Shown here: piece by piece, positions 36,212-46,066 of the stretch
Layout of the letters: each line of letters begins with the position of its first letter
Numbering within the stretch: the stretch's first letter is position 1
NCBI GenBank assembly: GCA_030448245.1
Contig: JAUJNH010000005.1
Coordinates: 2,120-61,390, forward strand
Direction: 5' to 3'
From: Acidimicrobiales bacterium
Lineage (GTDB): Bacteria; Actinomycetota; Acidimicrobiia; Acidimicrobiales; JAUJNH01
Length of the DNA stretch: 59,271 bases
Translations under genes and position numbers: made by a program
The notes under the pieces: model-generated
Database searches by the model: none
Told to the model about the DNA's origin: nothing
What the model saw: only the letters and a program-made list of their open reading frames with translations

Positions 36212-37452
36212 GTGGTTTCGCGCAGGTGGCCGAGGTCGCGGGCGATCGCCCGGGCCGAGCCCTTGCCCACCTTGTCGCCCAGGAGGTGCATCACCTGCTC
36301 GGCGTCCTTGTCGCCCCGGCCGCACAGGTTCACCAGGACGGTGTCGCCCTCGGGGATGGTCCGGCCGGCCTCGGCCATCAGCCAGGCCAGGGCGTGGGCG
36401 GGCTCCAGGGCCGGGACGATCCCCTCCAGCCGGCTGCACAGGTGGACGGCCTCGAGCACGGCGGCGTCGCCGACCTGCACGTACTCGGCCCGTCCGAGGG
36501 CGGCCAGGTGGCTGTGCTCGGGCCCCACGCCCGGGTAGTCGAGCCCGGCCGAGATCGACTCGGCCTCGACCACCTGGCCCTGCTCGTCCTGCAGCAGCTG
36601 GCTGCGCGAGCCGTGAACGATGCCGGGGGCGCCCTTGCCGATGGCCGCCCCGCCCGTCGGCTGCACGCCGATGAGCCGGGCATCGGTGTCGACGAAGCCG
36701 GCGAAGATCCCCGACGCATTCGAGCCGCCGCCGATGCAGGCCAGCACCCACTGCGGGTCGGTGCCGAGGAGGGCCTGGCACTGGGCTCGGGCCTCGGTGC
36801 CGATGACCCGCTGCAGCTCGCGCACCATCCACGGGTACGGGTGGGGCCCCATCACCGAGCCAAGCAGGTAGTGCGTGGTCTCGACCGACGCCACCCAGTC
36901 GCGGATGGCCTCGTTCACGGCGTCCTTCAGCGTGCGGCTGCCGCTGGTGACGGGGCGGACCTCGGCGCCGAGGAGCTCCATCTTGAACACGTTCAGGGCC
37001 TGGCGCTGGACGTCGACCTCGCCCATGTAGATGGTGCACTCGAGCCCGTGGCGGGCCGCGATGGTGGCGCTGGCGACACCGTGCTGGCCGGCGCCGGTCT
37101 CGGCCACGATCCGGCGCTTTCCCATCCGCTCGACCAGCAGGGCCTGGCCCACGACGTTGTTGATCTTGTGCGAGCCGGTGTGGTTCAGCTCGTCCCGCTT
37201 GAACAGCACCCTGACCCCGAGGTGCTCGCTGAGGCGCGGGCACTCGGTGGTGGGCGACGGCCGGCCGGCGTAGTCGCGCAGCTCGGCGTCGAGCTGGGCG
37301 TGGAAGGCAGGATCGGCCCACGCGGTCCGGAACGCCTCCTCCAGCTCGAGGCAGGCCGGCACCAGCGACTCGGGCAGGAAGCGCCCGCCGAAGTCGCCGA
37401 AGTAGCCATCGGGACCCGGGCTGCCCATCAACGACGATGCCATCCTGGCCAT
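36208..37452 (-). CDS. trpB: tryptophan synthase beta subunit
   Basis: 414 residues from ATG at 37452 (an ATG at 37443 is an alternative). The PLP Lys is in [14 protein letters not shown]; the ammonium/indole channel segment [37 protein letters not shown] and [12 protein letters not shown] are all standard. It makes tryptophan from indole and serine in complex with TrpA. Stop overlaps the trpA GTG by four bases, so translation is coupled and the alpha frameshifts would matter for the complex. Confidence 0.95.
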   Translation of the reverse strand: MARMASSLMGSPGPDGYFGDFGGRFLPESLVPACLELEEAFRTAWADPAFHAQLDAELRDYAGRPSPTTECPRLSEHLGVRVLFKRDELNHTGSHKINNVVGQALLVERMGKRRIVAETGAGQHGVASATIAARHGLECTIYMGEVDVQRQALNVFKMELLGAEVRPVTSGSRTLKDAVNEAIRDWVASVETTHYLLGSVMGPHPYPWMVRELQRVIGTEARAQCQALLGTDPQWVLACIGGGSNASGIFAGFVDTDARLIGVQPTGGAAIGKGAPGIVHGSRSQLLQDEQGQVVEAESISAGLDYPGVGPEHSHLAALGRAEYVQVGDAAVLEAVHLCSRLEGIVPALEPAHALAWLMAEAGRTIPEGDTVLVNLCGRGDKDAEQVMHLLGDKVGKGSARAIARDLGHLRETT

Positions 37453-37489
37453 CCTTACCCGGGCCGGCGCGGCTTGCGCACCCCCGGTG

Positions 37490-38215
37490 CTACAGCCCGT
37501 CCTCCTCCCAGTCGTAGAACGAGCCCGGCGGCGCCGGCTCCTGGCCAGGGGCCTCGGGCCGCGGCTCGGCCAGCGGCTCGGAGGCAGGCACCTGGACCCC
37601 GTCACGCAGCTCCTTGCCGGCGGCGTGGGCCTTGGCGATGAAGGCCCGAAGCTTCACGGGGTCCTTGCGCCCGGGGGAGGACTCGACGCCCGAGACGACG
37701 TCGACGCCCCAGGGGCGGACGGTGCGGATGACGTCGACCACGTTGTCGGTCGTCAAGCCCCCCGCGACGATCAGCCTCAGCTCGGGCGGGACGTCGTCGG
37801 CCAGCGCCCAATCGAAGGTCTGGCCGCTCCCCGGGCGAGCCCCGTCCAGCAGCACGGCGTAGGGCTCGTACTCGTGCGCCTGCTCGACGCGGGGGTCGCC
37901 GGCCGTGAACGACACGAAGGTGTGGAAGATGGCCCGCCGGACGGCGACCGAGTCGTCGGCGGTGAAGCTGCCGTGGATCTGGGCGCCCTTCAGGCCCGTG
38001 GACCGCACGATGTGGACGATGCGCTCGGGCACGTCGTCCTTGAAGACGCCGATGGTGAGGATCTCCGGCGGCAGGCGCTTCACGATGTCGGCGACCTCCT
38101 GAGGCCGCATCTGCCGGGGCGACGGGGCGAACACGAACCCGAGTGCCTCGGCGCCCATGGCCACGGCCAGGAGGGCGTCCTCCTCGCTGGTCGTGCCGCA
38201 GATCTTGACGAACAC
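37490..38215 (-). CDS. trpF: phosphoribosylanthranilate isomerase
   Basis: 241 residues from GTG. The catalytic Cys is in [13 protein letters not shown], the Asp is in [15 protein letters not shown], and the phosphate site includes GGLTTDNV and [15 protein letters not shown]. It isomerises phosphoribosylanthranilate in tryptophan synthesis. After residue 200 there is a 40-residue Pro/Glu-rich tail ending [10 protein letters not shown] that is not part of the usual barrel. It starts four bases after the trpC stop. Confidence 0.92.
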   Translation of the reverse strand: MFVKICGTTSEEDALLAVAMGAEALGFVFAPSPRQMRPQEVADIVKRLPPEILTIGVFKDDVPERIVHIVRSTGLKGAQIHGSFTADDSVAVRRAIFHTFVSFTAGDPRVEQAHEYEPYAVLLDGARPGSGQTFDWALADDVPPELRLIVAGGLTTDNVVDVIRTVRPWGVDVVSGVESSPGRKDPVKLRAFIAKAHAAGKELRDGVQVPASEPLAEPRPEAPGQEPAPPGSFYDWEEDGL

Positions 38216-38219
38216 CGGC

Positions 38220-39008
38220 TCAGGCCTCGATCAGCGAGCGGAGGGCGGCCACGGGATCGTTGGACCGCATCAGGTGCTCGCCCACCAGCACGGTCGAGAA
38301 GCCGGCGTCGGCCAGGCGGCGGCAGGCGGCAGGGCCGTCGATGCCCGACTCGGCGACCTTCAGGACGCCGTCGGGCAGGACCTTCGCCAGCCGCTCGGCG
38401 CGCTGGCCGTCGACCTCGAAGGTGGTCAGGTCGCGCTGGTTGACCCCGACCATCGACGCCCCCGCCTCGAGGGCCCGCTCCACCTCGGCCTCGTCGTGGC
38501 ACTCCACCAGCCCGTCGAGGTCGAGCTCCTGGGCCAGGGCCAGGAGGTCGACCAGCTGGGACTGGTCGAGGGCGGCGACGATGAGCAGGACGGCGTCGGC
38601 GCCCATCATGCGGGCGTCGGCCACGTCCCCCTCCCACACGGTGAAGTCCTTGCGCAGGACCGGGAGGGACGTGGCGGCCCGGGCCTCCATCAGGTCGACC
38701 GAGGAGCCACCGAAGTGGACGCCGTCGGTGAGGATGCTGAGGCACGACGCCCCGCCCCGCTCATAGGCCTGGGCCATCGGGGCAGCCACGAGGTCGGGCA
38801 CCAGCTCGCCCTTCGATGGCGAGCGCCGCTTGATCTCGGCGATCACGGCCACGCCGGGCCGCTCGCTCGCCGCGGACCGGAGGGTCGCCTCGAAGCTGCG
38901 GCCGGGTGGCATCTCCCGGGCCCGTTCGAGCAGGGCTTCGAGCGGCCGGTCGTCGTTCCCGGCCCGCTCCCGGTGCCACTCCAGGATCGAGTCGAGGTAC
39001 GTCGCCAC
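38220..39008 (-). CDS. trpC: indole-3-glycerol phosphate synthase
   Basis: 262 residues from GTG. Catalytic Lys and Glu: VIAEIKRRSPSKGEL, LPVLRKDFTVWEGDV, DGLVECHDEAEVERAL; Asn and Ser ends: VGVNQRDLTTFEVD and VAESGIDGPAACRRL. It closes the indole ring in tryptophan synthesis. First of a run trpC-trpF-trpB-trpA on the minus strand. A lipoprotein gene ends 42 bases upstream. Confidence 0.95.
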   Translation of the reverse strand: MATYLDSILEWHRERAGNDDRPLEALLERAREMPPGRSFEATLRSAASERPGVAVIAEIKRRSPSKGELVPDLVAAPMAQAYERGGASCLSILTDGVHFGGSSVDLMEARAATSLPVLRKDFTVWEGDVADARMMGADAVLLIVAALDQSQLVDLLALAQELDLDGLVECHDEAEVERALEAGASMVGVNQRDLTTFEVDGQRAERLAKVLPDGVLKVAESGIDGPAACRRLADAGFSTVLVGEHLMRSNDPVAALRSLIEA

Positions 39009-39050
39009 CGATGGCAGACGGTAGCGGAACGTTTCGCTGAGAAGCAGGAC

Positions 39051-40088
39051 CTACGGGCCTCCTGCGCCGTTCCCCGGGGTGGTGCTGCTCGTGCTGGAGG
39101 ATGCCCCGGGGGTCGGTGTGGTGCTCGAGGGACCGGTCGGATCGAAGAAGGTGGGGCTGGTGGTCGTGGTCGGCGCCGGCGCCACGCACGGCCGGATCGG
39201 CACGGTGAAGGTCTCCGCCTGGTTCACGATGAGCTCGGCCTGGCTGGCGCCGAGCGTCACGCACCGGGTCTGGAACGCCGCTCGGCCCTGGCCGTTGGTG
39301 GCGGTGGGGGCGCCGATGAACTCGAAGCCCGCCCCCACGTTGAGCGTCACCTCCACCCCGGCCGCCGGTGCCGAACGCACGACGCCCTCGCCGTCGACGG
39401 TGACGTTGGTGACGACCGCCGTGATGTTCAGCGGCGAGTTCAGCACCGGCGGGTCCGGCGAGCTGAGGGCGCTCACGGTCGTCCCGGTGTAGCGGGAGAG
39501 CTGGAGGGGCAGCTGCTTGTTCTGCTTGGCCTCGACGAACAGGATCTGGGGGGTGGTCAGGGCAAGGTCCGGCGAGCGCCAGGCCCGCACCCGATAGCGC
39601 CCGCCGAGGATGCCCTGCGGCCCGACCGGCGGCCTCGTGACCACGGGCGGCGGGGTGGTCGGAGGCGCGGTCACCTGCCCGGGAACCGTCTGGAAGGTGG
39701 GGACGGTCGGAGGCCGGGGCGGCTGGGGTGCCTTCCACGTGCCGTCGCCGCTGCTGATGACGTCGATCCGGCCGACGGCGTCGCCGACGAAGCGCTCGAG
39801 CCGCACGGTGGCCCCGGCCACGGGGCCGTCGGGCCCGAGGATGACGCCGCCCAGGACCGAGTCGCCACCCAGCACCTCGACCTTCGGCTCGGTGACCCGA
39901 CCCTGCACCGGCTCGAGCGGAACACCGGTGAAGTCGCTCCCCGGCGGCGCCGTGGTGATCTTGGCGATGGAGGCCGGTGGCGGCGGGATGAAGCGCCGGT
40001 CCTTGCTGCCTGAGCAGGCGGAAACGGCCAGGAGGGCCAGGGCCAGCGCGGCCGAAAAGGCGGAGAGCGCAGCCGGCCGAGATCTCAC
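39051..40088 (-). CDS. secreted lipoprotein with Ig-like/carboxypeptidase-like domain
   Basis: 345 residues from a GTG overlapping the ygfZ stop (GTGA). Signal ALSAFSAALALALLAVSACS has a lipobox ending in Cys (about residue 20). The mature part has GGVILGPDGPVAGATVRLER (a carboxypeptidase regulatory-like repeat), a Pro/Thr-rich linker, then a beta-rich domain with PLNITAVVTNVTVDGEG and a Cys pair (TRCVTLG, RPCVAPAP). The last 50 residues are Ser/Thr/Pro-rich. It probably sits on the outer face of the membrane. Sits within the trp cluster but no link to tryptophan is evident. Confidence 0.7.
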   Translation of the reverse strand: MRSRPAALSAFSAALALALLAVSACSGSKDRRFIPPPPASIAKITTAPPGSDFTGVPLEPVQGRVTEPKVEVLGGDSVLGGVILGPDGPVAGATVRLERFVGDAVGRIDVISSGDGTWKAPQPPRPPTVPTFQTVPGQVTAPPTTPPPVVTRPPVGPQGILGGRYRVRAWRSPDLALTTPQILFVEAKQNKQLPLQLSRYTGTTVSALSSPDPPVLNSPLNITAVVTNVTVDGEGVVRSAPAAGVEVTLNVGAGFEFIGAPTATNGQGRAAFQTRCVTLGASQAELIVNQAETFTVPIRPCVAPAPTTTTSPTFFDPTGPSSTTPTPGASSSTSSTTPGNGAGGP

Positions 40089-40936
40089 CGCTGCACCCGG
40101 CCGGGGGCACCGGCCACGTCGACCTCGTCGCCGACCGCAACGGCCCGGGGGACCAGGGCCAGGCCCGACCACCCGGTGGCGGTGGGGACGACGGTGGTGA
40201 GGGCGCCGGCCGACTTGCCGGTGGCCGGCACCGTCATCGACGTCCGAGCCTCGGGCGGGGAGCCGTCGCCGGCCACCTGCCGCAGCGTGCGCGGCGCGCT
40301 GCCCGCTCTGCTGTCCATGCGGGCCACCAGCTCCTGGCCCGTGTAGCACCCCTTGGTGAACGACGCCGCCGCGTCGACGAGGCCGGTCTCCGCCGGGATG
40401 GTCCGCTCGTCCAGGTCCTGCGCCGCCGGGACGACCGCCGCCACCCGGACCCCGTCGAGGGCGCCCTCGGCCACCACGTGGCCGCCGGGGAGGGCTCTGG
40501 CGCCGCCGTCGATCGGAAGGTCCCAGCCCTCGAGGCCCGGCCAGGGGAGCCCGAGCGCTCCCTCGGGCGGCGGCAAGGAGGCCGAGCGTGCCGCCGCGTG
40601 CCAGGCACCCTCGACGAGGTCGAGCTCCGCCTTTGTGCGCAGCCGGTAGCGAGTGAGCCGGGCGAGGACGGCCGCTCCGGTGCCCGCGTCACCGTCGAGG
40701 CGGAACCGGTCAGGGCCGGCGCGGACCACCCGCAGGATGGCCACGATCCGGCCCTGGGGCTCGAGGAGGAAGGTGAGGGCGGCGGTGCCCACGGCGAGGG
40801 CGGCCACGTCCTGGCTCAGCTGGCCCTGGAGGAAGGTGGCGGCGTCGGGGCCCTCGACCGTGACCACGTCGCGGGCCACGGTGGTGATCGCGGTGCCGTT
40901 CAGGAGGGCGGCGACGGCAACGGGGGTCGTGGCCAC
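40085..40936 (-). CDS. ygfZ: YgfZ/GcvT family folate-binding protein
   Basis: 283 residues from GTG. The YgfZ signature is FTKGCYTGQELVARMDSR (Cys about 200), with DAATFLQGQLSQDV near the N-terminus. YgfZ binds folate and supports repair or assembly of certain iron-sulfur enzymes. It lies between trpE and the lipoprotein gene: trpE ends one base upstream and its own stop overlaps the next start. Confidence 0.85.
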   Translation of the reverse strand: MATTPVAVAALLNGTAITTVARDVVTVEGPDAATFLQGQLSQDVAALAVGTAALTFLLEPQGRIVAILRVVRAGPDRFRLDGDAGTGAAVLARLTRYRLRTKAELDLVEGAWHAAARSASLPPPEGALGLPWPGLEGWDLPIDGGARALPGGHVVAEGALDGVRVAAVVPAAQDLDERTIPAETGLVDAAASFTKGCYTGQELVARMDSRAGSAPRTLRQVAGDGSPPEARTSMTVPATGKSAGALTTVVPTATGWSGLALVPRAVAVGDEVDVAGAPGRVQR

Positions 40937-42472
40937 CTAGGAGATCGTCGCGCGCGGCGCCGCCAGCCGCGCGTCGGTGATGCGGCGGGCGGCGGGGACG
41001 GCGCTCAGGAGGGCGGCCGCCTTGTTGCGGCACTCGAGGTCTTCGTCGGCCGGATCACTGTCGGCCACGATCCCGGCGCCGGCCTGGACGCTGGCCGTGC
41101 CGTCCGGCTGGACGACCATCGTCCGGATGGTGATGGCCGTGTCGAGGTTGCCAGAGAAGTCGACGTAGCCGACCACGCCGGCGTAGGGGCCGCGCTTGGT
41201 CGGCTCGAGGTCGTCGATGATCTCCATGGCCCGCACCTTGGGTGCGCCGCTCACGGTGCCGGCCGGCATCGTGGCCCGCAGCACGTCGATGGGGCCGAGC
41301 CCGGCCCGCAGCCGGCCCGACACCTGGGAGGTCAGGTGCATGACGTGGCTGTAGCGCTCGAGGGTCATCAGCTCGTCGACCACCTCCGTGCCGAACTCGA
41401 CGACCCGGCCCACGTCGTTGCGGGCGAGGTCGACGAGCATGACGTGCTCGGCCACCTCCTTCGGGTGCTCGATCAGCTCGGCCGCCATCCGCCGGTCCTC
41501 CTCGTCGCCCCGACCCCGCTTGCGGGTGCCGGCGATCGGCCGGCTGACGACCCGCCCCTCGAGCAGCTGGACCATCGGCTCGGGCGAGCTGCCCACGAGC
41601 GTCACCTCGGGGTGGCGCAGGAAGTACATGTACGGGCTCGGGTTCACCTGGCGCAAGGCCCGGTAGACGTCGAAGGAGTCGGCCTCGAGCTCGAGGTCGA
41701 ACCGTTGCGACAGGACCACCTGGAAGATGTCGCCGGCGACGATCAGCTCCTTGGCCGCCTCCACGGCCCGGGTCCACGCCGGGAGCTGGACGGTGCGACG
41801 GACCTCAGGCACGGCGCCGTCGCGCTGGGGGGGCTCGACCAGCGGCTCGTCGGCCGGCCGGGCGCCGCAGGTGGCCACCTCCTCGATCCGGTCGAGGGCC
41901 TCGTCGTGCAGCGCGTCCAGCTCGGCGTCGGTGGCGCCGGCCGGCACCTCGACCGACTCGACGATGGTGACCCGCTGGCGCCAGTGGTCGTAGGCCACCA
42001 GCGAGCCGATGACCGACACCACCGCCTCGGGGAGGCCCTGGTCGTCAGGCGGGACGTCGGGAAGGCGCTCGACCTCGCGCACCACGTCGTAGCCGAGGTA
42101 GCCCACCAGCCCGCCGTGCAGGGGAGGCAGCTCGGGCAGCACCGGCGCCCGGTGCCGGGCGAGGATGGCCTCGACGGCGGCCAGGATCCCGCGATCGGTC
42201 GGGACGTCTTCGGGGAGGACCCCCTCCACCTCGAGGCGGCCGGCCCGCAGGAGCAGGGTGGCCCGCGGCCGTCGCCCCATGAACGACCAGCGGCTCCACC
42301 GCTCGCCGTGCTCGACCGACTCGAGGAGGAAGCCGGGCTCCTCCCCCACCACGCGGGCGAACGCGGCCACCGGCGTGGTGAGATCGGCCAGCAGCTCTCG
42401 CCACACCGGGACGACGGTGTTCCCGGCCCGGGCCAGCTCCCGGAAGCCGGCTCGACCGGGAGAGCCCCTCAA
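40937..42472 (-). CDS. trpE: anthranilate synthase component I
   Basis: 511 residues from a TTG that overlaps the hisI stop (TTGA); no better start exists nearby. Chorismate-binding motifs: [79 protein letters not shown] and [19 protein letters not shown]. The N-terminal half has [15 protein letters not shown], near the allosteric Trp pocket. It makes anthranilate from chorismate with a glutamine amidotransferase (TrpG), which is not in this window. No leader peptide or attenuator seen. Confidence 0.95.
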   Translation of the reverse strand: MRGSPGRAGFRELARAGNTVVPVWRELLADLTTPVAAFARVVGEEPGFLLESVEHGERWSRWSFMGRRPRATLLLRAGRLEVEGVLPEDVPTDRGILAAVEAILARHRAPVLPELPPLHGGLVGYLGYDVVREVERLPDVPPDDQGLPEAVVSVIGSLVAYDHWRQRVTIVESVEVPAGATDAELDALHDEALDRIEEVATCGARPADEPLVEPPQRDGAVPEVRRTVQLPAWTRAVEAAKELIVAGDIFQVVLSQRFDLELEADSFDVYRALRQVNPSPYMYFLRHPEVTLVGSSPEPMVQLLEGRVVSRPIAGTRKRGRGDEEDRRMAAELIEHPKEVAEHVMLVDLARNDVGRVVEFGTEVVDELMTLERYSHVMHLTSQVSGRLRAGLGPIDVLRATMPAGTVSGAPKVRAMEIIDDLEPTKRGPYAGVVGYVDFSGNLDTAITIRTMVVQPDGTASVQAGAGIVADSDPADEDLECRNKAAALLSAVPAARRITDARLAAPRATIS

Positions 42473-42825
42473 GCGCCGAACCGCCGGAAGAAACAGGAGT
42501 GGGCACCCGTGTGGCATGCCCCGCCACCCTCCTGCTCCACCTTGAACAGCAGCGTGTCGCCGTCGCAGTCGTAGAAGGCTTCGCGCACCCACTGGCGCTC
42601 GCCGCTGGTCTCGCCCTTGACCCACACCTCCTGCCGGCTGCGGGACCAGTACGTCATCCGACCGGTCTCGAGCGTGAGGCGCAACGTGTCGCTGGTCATC
42701 CACGCCACCATCAGCACGTCGCCCGTCAGCAGTTCCTGGCACACCACGGGGACCAGCCCGTTGGCGTCGTACCTGACCTCAGCCAGCTGCTCGGCCGTGA
42801 CGTGGACGGGGGTGGCGGTGACCAT
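42469..42825 (-). CDS. hisI: phosphoribosyl-AMP cyclohydrolase
   Basis: 118 residues. Metal and catalytic motifs: [57 protein letters not shown] and [10 protein letters not shown], with three Cys as zinc ligands. It opens the purine ring in histidine synthesis. It is separated from the other his genes by about 1.5 kb and coupled to trpE instead, mixing the two amino-acid pathways in one transcript. Confidence 0.95.
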   Translation of the reverse strand: MVTATPVHVTAEQLAEVRYDANGLVPVVCQELLTGDVLMVAWMTSDTLRLTLETGRMTYWSRSRQEVWVKGETSGERQWVREAFYDCDGDTLLFKVEQEGGGACHTGAHSCFFRRFGA

Positions 42826-42896
42826 GGAAGGCGCAGGCTACAAGTGGGACGCCGCTCACCGGCCAGCGGGCGGAAAGGCTTGGGTAGCGTCGCCCG

Positions 42897-43409
42897 GTGC
42901 CGTTCGTGCCTCCGCCTCCCGCGGACCCAGCGCCACCACCTCCGAGCGGCAGGAGGTCCCGTCGAGGCATCGTCGTCGGCGCGGCAGCCGGCCTGGCGCT
43001 CCTCCTGCTCGTGTTCGGGGCGGCGTCGCTGGCCAGCAGGGCCACCAGCGGCACGTCGATCGGTGATCTTCGCCGCGGCGACTGCTTCAACCTCGCGAAG
43101 GGGTTGTTCGGCGAGAAGGCCCACCGGGTCAGGTGCTCGGCTGGTCACACCGACGAGGTGGCCGGGGTCCTCACCTTCCCGGCCGGCGCCGGTGCGGCCT
43201 ACCCCGGCCGCGAGAGCATCCTCGAGGTCGGCCGGCGGGACTGCCCGGCCCTGGTGAGCGAGTTCTACGGCGAGAGGACGCCGGCCGACGCCGACACCTT
43301 CGTGTTCGGCCCCGACGAGGCTGCGTGGGACAAGGGAGAGCGAGCCGTGGTGTGCAGCCTGCGATCGCGCGATGCCGCGAAGAGGACGGGCTCCTACCTC
43401 GGCGGCTGA
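42897..43409 (+). CDS. membrane protein with Septum_form-like domain
   Basis: 170 residues from GTG. A Pro-rich N-terminus (VPPPPADPAPPPPSGRR), one membrane helix (IVVGAAAGLALLLLVFGAAS) and an external domain with the pattern DLRRGDCFN, VRCSAGHTDEVAGVLTFPAG and VVCSLRS. The Cys-His-Cys layout matches the Septum_form family of Actinobacteria. Probably faces the cell envelope; a division role is family inference only. Divergent from hisI. Confidence 0.7.
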   Translation: MPFVPPPPADPAPPPPSGRRSRRGIVVGAAAGLALLLLVFGAASLASRATSGTSIGDLRRGDCFNLAKGLFGEKAHRVRCSAGHTDEVAGVLTFPAGAGAAYPGRESILEVGRRDCPALVSEFYGERTPADADTFVFGPDEAAWDKGERAVVCSLRSRDAAKRTGSYLGG

Positions 43410-43417
43410 GGTTCCCC

Positions 43418-43447
43418 TTGACATTCTCCTTGACTTGAGGGTTTACC
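43418..43447 (+). promoter_or_regulatory. possible promoter for the HGT-repeat protein
   Basis: TTGACA (43418-43423) is followed 18 bases on by TTTACC as a weak -10. CCTTGAC(A/T)T occurs twice, 12 bases apart. The GTG start would then lie close to the transcription start, giving an almost leaderless message. Tentative. Confidence 0.3.
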
Positions 43448-43455
43448 GTCAGCGT

Positions 43456-43776
43456 GTGGCTCGTGCAGGTTCAGCGACGCGTGAAGCAACCCAGCGCGGG
43501 GAATACGAGCACGGCACCTTGGCCAGCTACTGCCACGGCGCCTGCCGGTGCGACGACTGCCGCCGGGCCAACACCCTCTACCACCGGGAACTGCGCAAGC
43601 GGCTCCGGGCCCGCATCGGAACGCCGTACGAGGCCGTGCCCCACGGCACCGCCGGCGGCTACGCCAACCACGGCTGCCGCTGCCGGGACTGCAGCGAGGC
43701 CCACCGCCAGGCGATGGTCAGCTCCTACGCCAAGCGCAAGGCCCGCAGCGGGGCGCAGAGGAAGAATTCGCGCTGA
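43456..43776 (+). CDS. small Cys-rich protein with two HGT...CRCxxC repeats
   Basis: 106 residues from GTG. Two similar units: EHGTLASYCHGACRCDDCRR and, 35 residues later, PHGTAGGYANHGCRCRDCSE. Each has HGT, Gly/Tyr, and a CRCxxC knuckle followed by a basic helix (RELRKRLRAR; AKRKARSGAQRKNSR). The pattern suggests zinc binding and nucleic acid contact, like small proteins found in actinobacteria and their phages. It lies 115 bases upstream of lsr2 on the same strand. Confidence 0.65.
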   Translation: MARAGSATREATQRGEYEHGTLASYCHGACRCDDCRRANTLYHRELRKRLRARIGTPYEAVPHGTAGGYANHGCRCRDCSEAHRQAMVSSYAKRKARSGAQRKNSR

Positions 43777-43849
43777 GCAGCGAAGAATGCCGGGCGGTTT
43801 CACCCTGATTTGACTCCCGGGGGTCCGCGTGGAAGCCGGGCGAGACGTT

Positions 43850-43855
43850 TATGAT
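43850..43855 (+). promoter_or_regulatory. candidate -10 element for lsr2
   Basis: TATGAT stands out in this GC-rich context, about 37 bases before the lsr2 ATG. No good -35 is found at 17 bases, although TTGACT occurs further up at 43809. Weak evidence on its own. Confidence 0.35.
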
Positions 43856-43891
43856 TCGCCCGATTCATGCCGACTCGAACAAGGGGGAACG

Positions 43892-44263
43892 ATGGCTCAG
43901 CGCACCCAGGTGCTCTTGACCTGCGACGTCCACGATGGTGATGCCGAAGCCGCCGAGACCGTGACCTTCACGGTCGAAGGCCAGACCTACGAGTGCGAGC
44001 TCTGCGAGGCCCACCTGGCCGAGTTCCGCGAGGCGATGGAGATCTGGTCCTCCCACTCGCGGCTCGCGGGCCGGGGCCGTGGGGCCCCGGCTTCGGTCCG
44101 CTCCGCCCGCAGCGGCCGGGGGGGCCGGGCCCGTGCCACCCTCGGCGGCGACGGCCCCTCGGCGGCCGAGGTGCGCGAGTGGGCGCGGGCCCAGGGCATG
44201 CAGGTCAGCGCACGGGGCCGGGTCCCGGCCGAGCTGCACGACGCCTACGCGGCCGCCCACTGA
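43892..44263 (+). CDS. lsr2: Lsr2-family nucleoid-associated protein
   Basis: 123 residues. The N-terminal dimerisation part reads MAQRTQVLLTCDVHDGDAEA then FTVEGQTYECELCEAHLAEF; the C-terminal AT-hook-like domain reads SAAEVREWARAQGMQVSARG and RVPAELHDAYAAAH with the minor-groove RGR. Lsr2 is an H-NS-like silencer of AT-rich DNA in Actinobacteria. Two Cys in the N-terminal part (CELC) are unlike the usual mycobacterial sequence. AAGGGGGA precedes the ATG. Confidence 0.88.
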   Translation: MAQRTQVLLTCDVHDGDAEAAETVTFTVEGQTYECELCEAHLAEFREAMEIWSSHSRLAGRGRGAPASVRSARSGRGGRARATLGGDGPSAAEVREWARAQGMQVSARGRVPAELHDAYAAAH

Positions 44264-44299
44264 CGGCCAGGCCCACCGGGTCGGCCGCGCCGGGCCACG

Positions 44300-44623
44300 T
44301 CATTCGAGCTCGTCGGCCAGGCGCAGCAGCCACTCCCTCCCCTTCAGGGCGGCCGAGAGCCGGTCCTCTGCGCTCGGCACGCCCAGCATCGTCCGCATCG
44401 GCCTGGCCCGCTCGGTCTCCTCCGCCGACTCGAGCGGTGGCTGCGGCATCTCGGTGATGGCTGCCGCGGCCGCCCGGAACACCGCCGACGTGCACAGGCC
44501 GAGCTGATCCGAGAGGTCCCGCAGGTAGCCCAGGGCGTTGGTCTCCCGCTCGTCCCGCTCGGCCAGCGTCACCGCCGTTCTGGCCAGCCCCTCGACCGCC
44601 GCCCGCAGCTCCTCGTCCGACAC
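44300..44623 (-). CDS. hypothetical protein downstream of the GroES-like gene
   Basis: 107 residues from GTG at 44623, starting SDEELRAAVEGLARTAVTLA and ending KGREWLLRLADELE. Mostly helical, no membrane segment, one Cys. It follows the GroES-like gene by 17 bases, so it is probably the last gene of the his-peptidase-groES transcript. Not recognised. Confidence 0.6.
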   Translation of the reverse strand: MSDEELRAAVEGLARTAVTLAERDERETNALGYLRDLSDQLGLCTSAVFRAAAAAITEMPQPPLESAEETERARPMRTMLGVPSAEDRLSAALKGREWLLRLADELE

Positions 44624-44640
44624 GGCCGCCCCGCCGAGGC

Positions 44641-44970
44641 TCAGAGGTAGAGGCCGGTGGAGCCGTCGATGCGAGCGGCGGCGACGGCGTGGACGTCGCG
44701 CTCGCGCAAGATCACGTACTCGTCGCCCTGGACCTCGACCTCGTAGCGGTCCTCCGGGTTGAACAGCACCCGGTCGCCGGGCTCGACCGTGCGGACGCTG
44801 GGCCCGACCGCCACCACCTCGGCCCACGCCAGGCGCTTCGACACCTGCGCGGTGGCCGGGATGAGCAGGCCCGCCTTGGACGTCCGCTCCCCCTCGGAGC
44901 CGGGCACCTGGACGAGCAGCCGGTCGGCGAGCATGCGGATGGCCTGCTTGGCCTCGAACCCGTCCGGCAT
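44641..44970 (-). CDS. GroES-like co-chaperonin family protein
   Basis: 109 residues. [10 protein letters not shown], the mobile loop region [38 protein letters not shown] and [20 protein letters not shown] follow the GroES fold. No groEL is next to it, and the mobile-loop IVL pattern is replaced by LLI, so it may be a divergent paralogue. Located behind the M42-like peptidase gene. Confidence 0.8.
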   Translation of the reverse strand: MPDGFEAKQAIRMLADRLLVQVPGSEGERTSKAGLLIPATAQVSKRLAWAEVVAVGPSVRTVEPGDRVLFNPEDRYEVEVQGDEYVILRERDVHAVAAARIDGSTGLYL

Positions 44971-45010
44971 GAGCGCCGACCATAGGGCCGCGCTCGACCA
45001 GGTGGAGGGC

Positions 45011-46066
45011 CTACAGGGGAGCTGCGGCCAGGGCCGAGGTGGCGTCGGCGGCGATGGCCTCGAGCCAGCGCCGGTCGGCGGGGCCAGGCGGCTCTTCGCA
45101 CAGCGATCGCAGGAGCGCCACCTCCGCCTCGAGGTCGGCGACGAGAACCGACTCGGCGGTCGGCCCGGACGAGCCTGGGTCGTCCGGCTGGTTGTGGTAG
45201 CCGGCCAGCGGCAGGGCCAGACCGCTGGAGCGGAGCCCTCGGGCGCAGAAGGCGGTGGCCTCGCACGAGCCGCCGTCCATGAGCCGCCGCTGGGCCACCA
45301 CGCCGAGGGCCTGGGCCCGCTGCCACAGCACGTCGGTGAGGTCCGGGTCGAAGGTGGTGCGACGGTCGCCCACCCGCACGATCACGCCGCCGCCCTGGGG
45401 GGCGTGGGGCAGCATGGGCGAGCACTCGAGGGAGAGGACGGCGGCGTGGGGCGGGATCGTGCCGAGGCGCACGGCCTCGAGGGCGCCGAACCACCCGACC
45501 TCCTCGGCCCGGGTGCAGAGCAGGCTGGCCCTGCTCGCCCCGGCCTCGGCCAGCGCGGCGAGACCGGCGGCGACGCCGACCAGGTCGTCGCAGGCCCGAC
45601 CCGTCATGCGGCCCTCGGCCACCTCGTACGGGGTCACGTCCCACACGGCAAGACCTGGCTCGGGGGCCTCTCCCTCGACGACCTCGGCGACGGCCGCGGC
45701 CAGCCGGCCGCCGCGCTCGTCGACCGTGCCCAGGATGGCGCGGCCCACCGGATCGGGCACCCCCACGCGGTGGAGCACGACGGCCGAGCCGGCGACGGCC
45801 ACGCCCGCCCGCACGCCGCCCCGGAACGACAGCCGCACCAGGCGCCCCTCGACCGACTCGACGGCGAAGCCCGGGTGGTCGAGGTGGGCCACGAGCACCA
45901 GGTCGGTGCCCCCACCGACGAGCAGGTTCCCGACGGCGTCGCGGCGCGTCGGCAGCCCGGCGTCGGCGGCCAGGCGCTCGACCGCTGCGAGCGGCAGGTG
46001 CTCGACCAGCGGCACGGCCGGCTGGCCGACGATGGCGGCGGCCGCCTCGAGCACCGACTGGCTCAT
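45011..46066 (-). CDS. M42-like aminopeptidase
   Basis: 351 residues. Metal motifs: [14 protein letters not shown] (HxD), [17 protein letters not shown] (bridging Asp), [14 protein letters not shown] (EE) and [29 protein letters not shown] and YHNQ end the active site. Cobalt/zinc aminopeptidase of the M42 (glutamyl aminopeptidase/endoglucanase) type. ATG overlaps the hisF stop (ATGA), so it is translated with the his genes; the reason is not obvious. Confidence 0.8.
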   Translation of the reverse strand: MSQSVLEAAAAIVGQPAVPLVEHLPLAAVERLAADAGLPTRRDAVGNLLVGGGTDLVLVAHLDHPGFAVESVEGRLVRLSFRGGVRAGVAVAGSAVVLHRVGVPDPVGRAILGTVDERGGRLAAAVAEVVEGEAPEPGLAVWDVTPYEVAEGRMTGRACDDLVGVAAGLAALAEAGASRASLLCTRAEEVGWFGALEAVRLGTIPPHAAVLSLECSPMLPHAPQGGGVIVRVGDRRTTFDPDLTDVLWQRAQALGVVAQRRLMDGGSCEATAFCARGLRSSGLALPLAGYHNQPDDPGSSGPTAESVLVADLEAEVALLRSLCEEPPGPADRRWLEAIAADATSALAAAPL

